Below, in pieces: positions 31,007 through 42,869 of a DNA stretch of 64,000 bases. The notes beneath the pieces are model-generated. The model ran no database searches and had not been told where the DNA came from. It was given only the letters and a program-made list of their open reading frames with translations. The first letter of the stretch is position 1, and each line of letters opens with the position of its first letter. The position numbers and the translations under genes are program-made. The stretch spans positions 35,869 through 99,868 of the forward strand of contig VCMS01000205.1 in assembly GCA_022539475.1 (NCBI GenBank). Direction: 5' to 3'. This DNA is from Gracilaria domingensis (taxonomy: Eukaryota > Rhodophyta > Florideophyceae > Gracilariales > Gracilariaceae).

Positions 31007-33115
31007 TCAAGTACCAGTGGTACTGCCCTCGTCATTGGAACCGCTTGCACCCACTGCCGCGGGACGCACCGTCGAATGCGGGCGCCGCGGAATTTGGTGC
31101 GGTGCAGGAGGCATCGCACCGCCGGCAGACGGCGCAACAGCGCTTTGTGGGGCCCCATCCGAACGCCTGAGGCGCTTGAAAGGCCCTCCTATCGGCGGTT
31201 GGGGAGCAGTTTCGGGCATTGTATCAGGTGCCTGTGGGCCTTCGGAGTCAGACATATCGAGCAACGTCGGTTGCATTCGCTGACTGAAGGCCTCCGTCAT
31301 CCTCTCGTTAACTCGCTGCCCGTGTTGGCTCAAGACTTCCGAAATACTCTCCTCTAGTTGCCTGGCACTGCGCTCAAGAATGCCCTGGAGACCTTGAGAC
31401 AGTTCCGCTACCTCCGCAACGAGCAACTCGTACCTCCCCGAGCGCCGTAACCATGACCGCGCAGACATGGCGACGTCCCCAAGCCTCCAGCGACCGGGGT
31501 ACCCTTGGTTCAACATTTCTCCATTGAGTGCCAGGAATGCCGCAAGGTTCTCTTCGTCCAACTCCGTCCCCGTACTCGGAATAATTTCAAAAGTTGGACC
31601 AGACACGATTGCGGACGCCATACTCTCGATTTCTCCTGCCTCCCCCGCGGACAAGTCACCGAAGGAGCTTATTGGAACGATGGCGAGGGATGTGCTCTCC
31701 CCTCTTTCCTCCTTGTTCGCGCTATCTGTTTCGAAAGGTTGCATCGGCCTCTCCGCTACTGTTTCGGTCGCAGGCGAAAGTTCCCTCTGGGCAACTGCGG
31801 TAGGCTCGACGACATTTCCTCCAGGTGAAATAGAACCTTGTTCCACGCTATGTAGGTCCTTTTCACCGATCGGGAAGGCTGGCAGAGGCTTTATCGGATT
31901 GTCTGGCATGACACAAGCGTTTACAAAGCCACGCCCTCTTGGGTAGTAGTTGCGAACTCGCTGGCGCGGTATGGCATGAGGGTTGCTCTTAGTAGGAAAC
32001 GCGCCATACGCCTTGCCATCGTCCTCCCCGGATGGATGCCGTCGGATATCGTGAAAACTGTCGTCTTCATAGCTGTACCAGAGGTAACCGGGAGTCGCCT
32101 CCCAGTCTACAAGGGCGACGTAATCCAGCAACTGTTCCACTCGCTCCGCTAAGTACTCGGTTCTCCGAACAATGTTCTGGACGCCCCGTCCACGGATATA
32201 CGTGATCAGTACACTCGGGAGAGGTACAAGACGACCGCGTGGGCTGGAAAGGCCTGTGGAATTGCTCCAGACGCGCCAATCTCTCGTACGCACGTTGCAA
32301 CGAACGCCGTTCTTGCAGGTATCCAAGAAGGCCATCAGGACAAAGACGGCCCACTCGACAGTCAGGAACTGCTAGGTTAGCCAGTTCTGATGATTTTCGG
32401 GACGAACAATTAGCTGACGTGAGTGATACGCCACCAACGAGGGCGTGGAGACCACTAGGAGGTTTGAGATGGTCCAGAGTCCATCCCATTCTGGATCCTG
32501 GAACCATGGAAGCCGTGGGTATAGTCCATTCCTATCGGACGCGTTCATGTCGTGAAACTTGACTTGGTGCCAGCAGAATAGGAATCGCAGGTTAGTCCGC
32601 ATTCTGGTATCTGGTTCGATCATTTCGTTCCAGTAAGCGCGGTCTTGCATCCAATACATCCGATCATAAGGAGGTACGAACGCCATCAATTCCAAGAGGA
32701 CGTGGTCTTGAGGGGGAAATGGTACTGAAGGATTCGAAAACCCTGCGTATATGTCCGCAAGGATTGAATACACCCGCCTCTGCTACTCCTTCTCGGCCAG
32801 AGTCCGGACGTATTGCATATCGGTTGTAACGCTCCCCGTACAGCTCGGAACCGTTCGGCCGGTCACCGGGACGTGAAGCCATCGCTGGAACCATGCCACC
32901 TGCCGTGACTTCTTATGGCCACGAATTATTTCTGGAATGGCTGCGAAGCGACGTGCATCGAAGAACTCGTCCTGGCGGGATAAATAATACTGTACGGTAA
33001 ACGGCATGTTCGCACTCCGGTTCTCCACCGGACCTCTGCCAATGGTATGATCGAATGCGTCCCCAGGACGCCCACTGTCGCCCGAATGCCGGCCCGTGGC
33101 CATTGTATCCGTCAT
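31007..33115 (-). pseudogene. Antisense accessory ORF of E3
   Basis: One minus-strand frame covers 703 codons from ATG 33115 to 31007. It is broken by a TAG at 32783-32785 and a stop at 32372-32374. The conserved core is in the middle piece (LRFLFCWHQVKFHDMNASDR, LPWFQDPEWDGLW, VVSTPSLVAYHS) and continues into the last piece (RVEQLLDYVALVDWEATPG). The latter aligns with VDVIDQIDWNEVP of E1. The C-terminal part has a helical, coiled-coil-like segment (ELLVAEVAELSQGLQGILER) and a low-complexity tail. It lies head-to-head with the 3' LTR, so antisense LTR activity could drive it. The function is unknown. Confidence 0.68.
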
Positions 33116-33447
33116 AGGGAGCGTGCAGAACCGCTCATGGAAAAAAAGGCCGACGAAAGGCGTGGGATGGGCACGTCGTAGTATGGGATGGGTGCGTCGG
33201 TACCCCGACTGTCACCGGCCATTTTTCTGTTGTACGGCCACTGCGTTATGCGGTAGTTGACTGGCAGAACGGCCGAGCGCTTTGAGAAAGAGGCACCACC
33301 CGTACGGAGATCAAGGGCAAAAACAGAGAGACCACCACTGGAATGGATGGATGCACCCCCTTCTGGGACTCCGGTACAACCTTGTACTGTCGCGGTGTGC
33401 CAGATAAGGTTGACTTTTTCGAGACGCAAAAGTCTAGGCGGGGGATA

Positions 33448-33914
33448 TGTAGTATTATACACCCTTCATTAGGATACCGGCCTCCATCACTGCTGGGATT
33501 GGCGCTGAGCTCCGACAGACGAGACACGTGGAGTTTGGGAAGGCCCCAATGGCTATTTAATTTCTGACTATTAGTACTTGTACCATAGTTAGTTTAGGTA
33601 GTACACGTGGTGCACTGCGTTACACTGCACCACTCCTGAGGTTGAGGCGCCTCGCGGCCGATACTTAGGCCGCTCGAGCTGCGCCTCCCTCCTGTGGTAA
33701 AGCAAGAGACCCCTTGGCAACTATCTGACCCCCTAGGTTAGCAAGTATCAAAGACCTTGAAGGTTTTCAAGCCATCGCTACGTCACTCGCCGTTTCCTGT
33801 AGGCACGACCGATAGCGCCCGCCCATTGCACCTTTTTACCAGTGGTCTCGCCGTTGGCCCCTCATCCTTTGGACCGTTCCTCTTGTGGTTAGTGACCCGT
33901 GCCACTATAGTACA
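33448..33914 (+). repeat. 3' LTR of E3
   Basis: 467 bp, with about 6 differences from 23227-23693. It is followed by the GTACC duplication and then by the rest of the interrupted E2 LTR. ACCAGTGGT lies at 33838-33846. Confidence 0.93.
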
Positions 33915-34938
33915 GTACCCCCGAGCGCCCCTCCGGCTCTCACGGGCCTCTATTGCCACGTAGGCCACCGGGAGGTGCACTTGTGGTGCGGCCCCCCGGC
34001 CACATATCTATACTACCTAGCAATTAATTCTAAATTAATGAAAATAAACTAATTAGTTCTTGCCATACGTACGCATAGGCGTCCCACGTGGTACAGTAGA
34101 CACCCGTGCTCAGAGACAGGTGACGTCACCAGTTGATCGAGTAGAGCCCCCACCGTTCGGGCGTACTATACTACAGATCTCCCTCCCACCAACATCCTGT
34201 ACAGGCACGCCCCGTGGCTGTACAGATCCCCACGGCGTTGGCCGCCATTTCACCGAACGGTCCGGGCCTAGCGTCGCCCGGCGCGCAGTGCGCGTCATGG
34301 CACGACACGGCGCTTGTAGCGGAGTATCCCCCAAGGATGGGGGTCTCGAGTGCGTTGATTGCCCATCCTCGTTGTCGTGCTCACCGCCAGTGCCATCCCT
34401 AATGGGCCGCGGCGCCCTGCGCAACGAACGTGGGACCTGAACCACGAATGTTTTTTGCCTCTTGATTCTGTTCGCACCTTGTGGTTATCGGCGTCTTCGC
34501 ATCGGTCCACCCCCTTTGGTGTCTTCGCCCACGACGGCTCCTCTGAGCGACCTATTGGCTCCTCACCCCCTTGCGTGGCGTTCGATTCGACGCCGAGTAT
34601 ACCTACTGGTCGTCCTCCTCTTCTTCCCGTCATCGGTCCCTGGCCGCATCTCTACCCCTCAGAGGTACCTCCCTCCGCGGGTCGCGCAGCTGCGCGCTTT
34701 TCCTCTTGGCTGCCGGGATCTTTCCCGACCGGTGTTGTCGACATCACCACACACGGGGTTGTTAATTCCAAGTGGTGCCTCACGGCTGAGTTTCGCCTGG
34801 CGGCGGCTTTCACTGACCTTCCTGGTTCGTTGACCGCTCCCCGCTGTCGGTTCGCTCAGTTGAGGTCGTGCGCTTTGCGTATCTTACCGTCTTGTTTGCC
34901 GTCCTCCGTGACGTTTCCGCTGCACAGCTTCTAACCTC

Positions 34939-37696
34939 ATGGGTGAACAGTCGACCTCCCCCACGGGGTGGTCTATGACCTTCGAGCGCCGCGTGGACGA
35001 GGATGACGCCTGCGTGTTCCCCGTCCTGACCGCTGCGGGGCGCTCTTCCGATGCAGGCGCTCCTTATGCGCCCTATTACCAGTTGGTGGAGTCTCCGCGT
35101 CGCCGTGGCTTGTCCAAACCAGTACCCCGGTTTCGCTTCCATCGGTTGCCGACGCTCAGGAAGCAGATACCCTCGTGGTGAGCGATGAGCTGCCGTACGC
35201 TCCTATAAAGGGCGGCTCCACCTCTGAGGTATCTCCGTCTCCACAGACCACCCGCTCGTTTCAAGAGGTTCTCGCTGCGTCGAGGATACCTCGGAAGACT
35301 CCTGGGGTAGCCCGCGGACGTGGCGGCGGTATCTTCAAGCCAACCACTCGGGCTAGCACGCGTGCGCGTCAGGATTCATATGGTCGCGGCGGCGGCTATG
35401 ATCCTTATGCCGCCGCTGCTGGTCCCAGCAACATCAACCCCTTGGCGGTCGCTGGAAAGGTGGAGGCTCAGAAGCTCACCACTCATGACCTTAACAGGAC
35501 ACACGGGCAACCGCACGCCCATTATGGCGCTAGGTTTGCCGACATCTCTGCTGAAATGGTGGCTCTTGGGAACTGGCCGTTTCATATCAGCTCCTAGTTC
35601 TGTCCCTTGCGGTTCCGCCATATGGCACTCTCGGAGTACAGCGCCATTGCCCGCTGGGATTGTCGCCGGTTGGAAGCGGTGCCGATGGCTCCTCCGCCAC
35701 CCCGTCAGGGTGAGAAGCAGAACCGATTTGGTCATCCTCAGTGCTTCCACGCACGGCAGAGGCACACGAAGTTCCTCTACTACATCCCAGTGCCCATTCC
35801 ATCGGACCTCCCGTTCATCCCATGCGACGGGGAGGTTCATTACTTCCGCCGCTTGGTCGACATTATTCACTGTCTGGACGAATCAACTGGTCACCTCAAG
35901 GTTAATCTCGATTACGTGGCGTTCTCACGCCCTCTAGACACCAACTGCTAAACAGACCGTGGTAGGTGGGCGAGCGATGCCATGGTCGAGAGCCGTGTCC
36001 GTCACCGTCACGATCGTACGCGTACGATGCACCTTTTCCACAACGTTGAATACTGGTCGCAGAGCAATCAGAACCGACGGTCGTGGTATGTGAGCAGACC
36101 GTCTTGGTGGGATCACTACGAAGTTTGCCAGTGGTTGGAGGTGCCCACCCCTCCGGTTCTAGCGTACTTCGGAAGTAGCATCGTCGTCGAAAGAAACAAT
36201 GCGTATGCCGTTTGGTCGGTTGCGCGTAGTGAATGGGGCGTTATGGTGGCGATTCTCGCCCTTCAGGCATCCGTGAAGGGTTTGACCTGGGACACTCGCT
36301 GTTCTGACAAGGCCCTCGGTAGCAGCGGTCCTCAACCAGTTGGTCGTATCTTCCACATCCCGGCTGATGTCATTGGAGACATTCGTGCAATCGGGCTTGC
36401 CTCCATTGTGGAAGGTACGAAGTATACTGCTCAGCAGCTCGACAACTACCGAAGGGCTGTGAGTAACCAGAATTGAGGCGACCATAAAGGTTGGGACGTC
36501 TATGACCCTGAGGTATAGAGCATAGTGCCCTTGCAGAACCAGCATGTGGCTGGCGAGGACCCTTTTGGTGACGACGATACCATGATGATGGCCGCCGAGA
36601 ACTATGAGTCCCCTGCATTACCTCCGTCGGCTCCCTTAAAGGCCACTCCTCCTACCAGTGTGGCGGCACCCACCCCTAGTGGTCCTCCCAATGCTCACGC
36701 AGCGGCGCATCTCTCCGGCCGGGGGACTCATGGGCCTCTCCGCATTGGTTCTCAGTCGCTCCCGTTGAACTCGGTACCTCCAGGTGATGACAGTAGTGCG
36801 ATTAGAAGCGCTCTGGCGCGTCTCAACCACGCTTAGATGGTGCACTTCAACCATTCTGGTCCAAATGACATCCTCACCGCGGTGGATACCTTGACGAACT
36901 TGCTCCCAGTGGTCGCTCACCATGAGCGGGGCGCTAACGAGTTGCAGCAGTTCTCCGAATACTTCCAGCGCAATCTCTACCGTGAGGTGACTGCCTATGT
37001 CGGTCAGCCGAGCAACCTCGTGGAAGGCCATGCACCCTGCATCGACCCCCTGTGAAAAGTTTCAACCCGTATGCCCCTGCGTCTCAGGCGCCTGCGACCC
37101 AGATGGTAGGCTTTGGCGGTCTCGGAACGTATCAACCGCCCGGTGGACCTCCTGGTGGTGATCCCTCGGCACCCTTCCATACACCGCTTGGTCCGAATAA
37201 CGTTCCTCTCCCTCTTGCCAGTACTGGGACGGAAGCACCAAGTGGTTTCCAAACTGGTTTTCGCTCGGCTCCGCTTCCGTCGTCATCCAGCGCTCCGATG
37301 CCGCCTGCTGGTTCTCGGCCTTTAGTAGTTGGGGCACCTCCTGGTCTGACCCCTGGTGCAGAGCCGTCCAGCGGTCTTGCTCCCCCACCGACCTCTGGCG
37401 GTATCCCTCCGACTAGCTTGCCGCCTTCCTTCCATCCTCCCACTGGTCCAGCGAACACAATGGCGCTAGTTAGCAGCAGCACCCCGCTAGGGCCTTCTGG
37501 CTATACTCCGTTACCAAGTGGTGGTGCGCCAGCGAGCGCAGTTAGCGGCGGAGGCGGAAGCTCCGCCGGTCTTATGTCGGTGTCCTCTGGTCGTGGAGGT
37601 TCCGCGTCGTCTCGCGGTACCTCCCGCGGCCGTGGGCGCGGTCGGAGGACCGGTCGTGGTCGCGGACGTGGCCGTGGTTCTTCTAAAGCTTCCTAA
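34939..37696 (+). pseudogene. Antisense accessory ORF of E2
   Basis: It runs on the plus strand, opposite to E2 pol. Most of it is in one frame (35175-37055), interrupted by stops at 35597, 35951, 36476 and 36836. The last part (37052-37696) is in another frame. The order is an Arg/Gly patch (VARGRGGGIFKP), a middle region, the conserved core (NVEYWSQSNQNRRSWYVSR, WWDHYEVCQWLEVPTPP, VWSVARSEWGVMVAILAL) and a helical segment (ELQQFSEYFQRNLYREV). A Gly/Pro/Ser tail ends in a dense RG run (RGRGRGRRTGRGRGRGRG). RG runs of this kind are typical of RNA-binding proteins. It may be a chaperone or regulator of element RNA, which is inference. Confidence 0.68.
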
Positions 37697-37904
37697 GTTA
37701 CCTTGTGGTTAGCTCTTGTGGGCCCTTCTCGACTAATAAAGTATCTCGCGTTGTGATCTCTTTCCGTTTTTCTGTTAGCTTAGTTAGCAAATTAGCTTTT
37801 CCTGTGGCGCTCAAGGGCTTCGACACATCCCCTCTCCTTAGCGTTGCGTACAACGCGGGGCCAAGGCCCTTGGTGGGGGCTTTCGCCCTTGTTTACGCCA
37901 ATAC

Positions 37905-40900
37905 CTAATGAGGAGGTTGTTGGGGATATGACCAGGTGGTTCCATAGAGTCATATTCTGGTGAGCATCCATACCACCTGACGGTGTAGCGGATACCTCCT
38001 GCATTGTGCTCGTGACCTACAATAGTATCAATGGCACACTCCTGAGTGTCTACTTGAGGGTGTGATTCTTACGTTTGGTCATGGGGTGTGTGACTCTCTG
38101 ACGGTAGCGTGACCTGTTTGTCTCGCTATGGCTTGTTCTCCCGTGCCGCTTGGGTGCTATGGTCTGCCGTTACGGTCTTAGTGGGCGCTACTCCACTTGG
38201 TGTGCTTTCCGAGGTGGCCTCCGGGTTTCTGTCGGGCCTCGTCTCCGACTGTTGAGGTGGGCGACCAGTTGGTGGTGCTGGACGAGTGGCAACCTGCGCC
38301 GCTTTGACAAGTCTGTCGATGGAGACGGTATTCTCCAACCCATCCACCATAACCGTAGCGGTTTGCTCATTCGAGCGAACGACCCTGTAAGGTCTCGTTG
38401 ACTTGGGGAGTAGTTTCGAATTGATGTCCTCATCAATTCGGGTATCGTCCTCTACTTCCGCTGACGTTGGTCGTTTACCCTTGGGTGAGACATCCAAAAA
38501 GACCACATCTCCTTCTACCACTTTGGTTATTTTGATCATTTGACAGTCATAGTCGGCTTTGTATCGCTCCTGGGCCGCCGTCATCTTAACCTTAACTTTG
38601 GTGTGCGCCAGGGCGGTGGGCATCTTCTGGAGTATCGTCTTTTTTACCTTTGTCGGGGTAAGCGTACCTGCCGCTTCGGAGCGTTCTGGTCCCGCCTAGA
38701 CAATGATACCCTGGGGTGCGCGCGACAATACCATGTCAAAGAGGGACGTTTCCGTGATCCTATGGACCTGGAGGTTGTACGCGAACGTCAGTGGCTGTAC
38801 GTACTCTGACCACGAGGTTTGATGTTCCTCGACATAGTGACGTAGGCGCGCCACTATGGTTTTGTTGAACCTCTCCACTTGGCCGTTCGTTTGTGAGTGA
38901 TAGGCCGTAGTGAAGTAGTGCTTAGTTCCCAACATGGTGCAAACGGCTTCGAAGAACTTCGAAGCTAAGTTCGAAGCATTATCGGTCAGCAAGTAGAGAG
39001 GAGTGCCGCACGGGTACACCCAGTTTTCCAAGAAGGCTGTCGCCAAGGTGGTCACCGTTTGGTTCTTGAGAGGTATCTCTTTCGTCAGCTTTGTGAACCT
39101 ATCGGTTATGACTATCACAAAGCGATAACCCTCTGAGGTTTTTGGCAGGGGCCCTAGTATGTCGATGGCGACAAACTCCAGCGGCCCCGCCGCCGGGAAC
39201 AGCTTCAGTTACTTCCTGTGCTTCCTAACACCATCTCGGGTCTTGGTGCACGAGTTGCGCGCCACATAGGCATATACATCGTTAGCCATGTGCGGCCAGT
39301 AGAAGTGCCTCCGAAGGGTGTAGTACAACCGCGTGGCTCCGGAGTGTCCCGACAGCCGCGGGTTGTGCGAAAGATACGACACCATTTGTCGTAATGACTC
39401 GGGTACGACCTTCTGGAGAGCTCCTTCTAAGGGTGAGCGTCGGCCCAGGTACCCATTGTGGTCCATATCGAACTGAGAGTCCTTCTTTCCTAGTATGTCA
39501 GCGAGCGTCTTGCACAACCTATCGGTCGATTGTTCTCGTAGAAATTCTTCACGGGTGATTGGGGCATGCTCTCCTTCCTCCACAGGGAGGAGAGACTCCC
39601 GTACCATTTGGTACGTATTTTCATCATCCCAGTATCCCTTTTAGGACTTCGTTGACCTCTCGATTTGTCGTCTCCACCGTGAAGCACGGGATATCGTCTA
39701 CCACGGGGTCTGTATCTAATCGGTTGGTGTTTAAGCGCGACATAGCGTCGGTTACTTGGTGTTTGATCACCGGGAGGTACTGCACATCGTACTCAAACTT
39801 TGAGAGTCTCAGACGCCATCGGGCCAAACGACCTGATGCGCCCGCCAAACCTAATATCCACCTCAAGGAGCCATGATCAGTCCGGAGCGTGAAGCGTACC
39901 CATATAGGTAAACACTTAACATGAGCATACTCCAGACAACCGCGAGGCAATCTTTTCCCGTTACGGTGTAGTTCTGCTCCGCTTGGTTCAGGGCTCTACT
40001 CCAATACCCAATCGGTGCGAGCGTGCCATCCTGCTGCTCCTGCATGAGTCAGCATCCTATTTCGGCGTCCGATGCGTCCGTGTCCAGCGTATACGGGAGA
40101 CCCGTCTTGGGCAGTGCCAGTACCGGTGGGGAGAGAAGCGCTGCTTTCAGTGTTTAGAAATCCTCTATCTCATTCTCTTCCAAGTGGTCAAAGTGGATGG
40201 GTTGCCTCTTCAGTAACCTGCAGTTCAGGGGTGCAGCTATCTTTGCGAACCTCTTTATGAACCGACGGTAGACGTTGCATAGACCTATAAAAGATCGTAT
40301 GTCCGTCTGCGACGTAGGAATCTTCGCTTCCTGTACCGCTCGGATATTCTGTTTGGTCACCTCGAGTTTCCCGGGGCTTACGGTGTGCCGTAGGTACTCC
40401 ACCTCTTGGTTAAAGAACATACACTTCCTTAGCTTGAGGGTCACGCCTGCCTTCTGTAGCAATTTTAACACCACATGGACGTGCGAGAAATGCTCTTCAA
40501 TGGACTTCAAGTAGATGACTACTTCATCGCTATATACCAGTGCAGTCGTCCACTTCACTTTGGACAGGATAATGTCCAATGCCCGTTGAAAGGTGGCTGG
40601 GGCGTTTCTTAGACCGAACGGCATGCGTAAGAAACGGTAAAGACCTGCGTGGCATGTAAAAGCAGTCTTATCACCATCACCTTCTGGTATTTTGATCTGC
40701 CAATAACCGCAGTTCGCGTCCAGTGTGGTGAAGATGTTCGCATCTCCTAGGGAGTCAATGCATTCATCTATCCTCGGGATGGGGTATGAGTCCCTCACCG
40801 TTACAGCGTTCAGTTTTCTGTAGTCAATACAGAACCTCATACGGGTCTCTCCTCGTTTTTGGACTAACACGACCAGGCTAGCCTATCCCGAGTTAGCCGG

Positions 40901-42717
40901 CTCTATCACCCACTCACGGAGCATTCGCTCCCCCCCTCCAGCTCCACCTCTCGGGCCTTATGTCCCGCCCGGTATGGCTGTTGGTGGATGGTACGGGAGT
41001 CCGGTTTGAGGTCAATCCTACGCTGGGTGGCCCTAATGGCTCCCAGATTTCCAGACCACATGGTACTGAATGACTTCAAGAGTCCAAGGATCCAAGCTCT
41101 GAGCTCTTCCCCTTCGAGGCCTATATTCACCTCCGTTTTCCAGTTGGTGACGGGATCGAGCTCCAATTTCTGGTCTTGTCGCTCGGCTACTTGCCGCACC
41201 ACATGGTCTGTTTTCGGCGAATTGGCGCTGTCTCCCCCCTCCTTAGCGTCCACGACCTCGTGGGGCCATTGCGGTGTAATCGTAAAGATCGTGCGATGGG
41301 CTGGTACGGCCAGACCAATTACAGTGTGCTTGGGCAGCTTGACCGGACGGTTGCTGAAATTACTGAGGTAGACCTGGAACGGTTTCGTCGGTATAATATC
41401 GACTATGCCATTTGCTATTAGGGTCATATGTCGTTCGCCGAGCCGTGAATGGTTCTGAATGGATAACAGGCCGGGTGGTTGGCATGTTAACTTCACTACC
41501 AAGTGGTTCATTGGTGGTATAGTGACCGCCTTTGCTAGTCGCACTTTGTTGGAATGTGTGTTCTCCGGAACTGGTTGGTGTCTCATGCCCTTCTCCTTCG
41601 GAGGGGCACCTTTGTGGTTACCAATAATGGCGATACAGGGACCATTGTGGAAGAGTACCATCTTGGAGCGTGGTAAAATTGCCCTGACGTGCTGATCTAT
41701 AAACGTTGTTCCCAGGATACAGTTTGTTTCCAATTGGTTGACAACTATGAATTGAACTCGGACCTTCATGGTGTCGATCAATACCATTATGGTGTGCGCT
41801 CCCATGACCGTTAGTGGTCTATTGTTGGCGTCCACCAGTAGGTTAGTTAGTGTACGAGGCCGAAGCTTATCGAGTTGTCGGTTAGTTAGTAGTTTGGCAT
41901 TCACCAGATTAGGTCGTGCCCCGGTATCCAGGACAGTGACGCATGGTACCAAGTGGATAGAAGTAAACCCGAGAGTGACGTTTACCTTATAGTTACTATG
42001 CTTGAGAAAGCATATTGGTTCGGTGCCCCTCGTGAGGCTCTCCTTTCCTGTAACCAATGGTTAATTGTCCATATTTGCACCACTTGGTTCTGGAACGCCC
42101 TCCGCAATCGGACGGTTGGGGACTGTCTTTCCCAACTGTTCGGCGTTTTCCGCCTGCGGGGCGAGATCCGGTTGGTCCTGCTCCCTGACGATGTGTACCT
42201 GATGAGTTGTAGAGGCTTTGGGGCGCGCATTTGCGTGCCCAGTGCCTGCGCTCAGCGCCGTGGGCCCGAATGTGTCCTGGTGGTTCTGCTGGCGAGTAGT
42301 TAAGAGAGCGTTCCTGTTTTGCGGCGCTACGCTTGAGTACGCTGTTGCCAAGTGGTGTGGCGACAAGCAAAACCAACATAGGAGATTTCCGGTAGCGGGG
42401 TCCTTCATCTCGAGCGAGGATGCGCGCGAAGGGGGACGACCTCCAGTGAGTGCCGCGCTCCGTTGCTGCGGAGCGGGTCCGCCTCCATATCGGTTGAATG
42501 GAACAGCTAGGACCGGACTGACCGGCACGGATCCCTGGGACGGTGGAGTTGGGGTTGGTCTCGAAGGGGGCTCGCTTGATACCGAGCTAGACCAAGAGGT
42601 ATTATCCTGCGATCGAGTTTTCGTCGGTGCGTCCACCAAGTGGACTGGGTGACCCTGGGAGGCATATTGTGTGGAAGCCTCGTCCGTAATGGTCTCTTCT
42701 TCTTCCACGCCGAACAC
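37905..42717 (-). pseudogene. E2 pol, decayed
   Basis: On the minus strand, a knuckle remnant (CWFCLSPHHLATA) near 42380 is followed by the protease (VTVLDTGARPNLVNA, near 41930). RT follows with FCIDYRKLNAV, an intact FTTLDANCGYW motif A, but YSDE in place of YLDD near 40535. RNase H pieces then give way to the H2C2 finger (SHNPRLSGHSG) and an integrase core with ITDRFTKLTKEI, LTDNASN and NGQVERFN. The GPY-type module (LLPKSTRPYRVVR) and a chromodomain remnant (IRYTVRWYGCSPEYDSMEP, near 37950-38040) close the gene. At least three frame changes occur between 40150 and 39600 and one near 38126. The element cannot be autonomous. Confidence 0.88.
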
Positions 42718-42869
42718 GGACCGCCTGGTTTTCTCTTTCTCCTTCGATGTTTTCCCAAGTAGTACGGAATCTTTCCGGCCCCTGACCGAACGGTATCGCC
42801 TAGCCCCTGAGCATGGCGGGCTTGTGCGTTGTAGTCGACCGTGCGGTTAGTGGCTACGTAGTTGCGAAC

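Larger units (their letters stand above)
23227..33914 (+). mobile_element. E3: young chromovirus inserted in the E2 LTR
   Basis: The two LTRs (23227-23693 and 33448-33914) are both 467 bp and differ at only about 6 positions. The 5-bp duplication GTACC is exact (23222-23226 and 33915-33919). The order is primer site, gag (23819-25878), pol (26107-30408), a 600-bp spacer, and an antisense accessory ORF (33115-31007). A purine-rich GGCGGGGGATA directly precedes the 3' LTR. It is the youngest retroelement here, yet gag and the accessory ORF carry frame or stop defects and pol lacks one catalytic residue. Confidence 0.95.
22914..34175 (-). repeat. 3' LTR of E2, split by E3
   Basis: The pieces 22914-23226 and 33920-34175 add to 569 bp, against 571 bp for the other copy, once E3 and one GTACC are removed. 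The ends TGTAGTATA and TATACTACA are perfect inverted repeats. Three ACCANNTGGT palindromes lie in the left piece (23038, 23125, 23185). Confidence 0.9.

Noticed and set aside
23227-33914. E3 as an active autonomous element
   Set aside because: Despite young LTRs and open pol, gag is frameshifted and RT motif A lacks its Asp.
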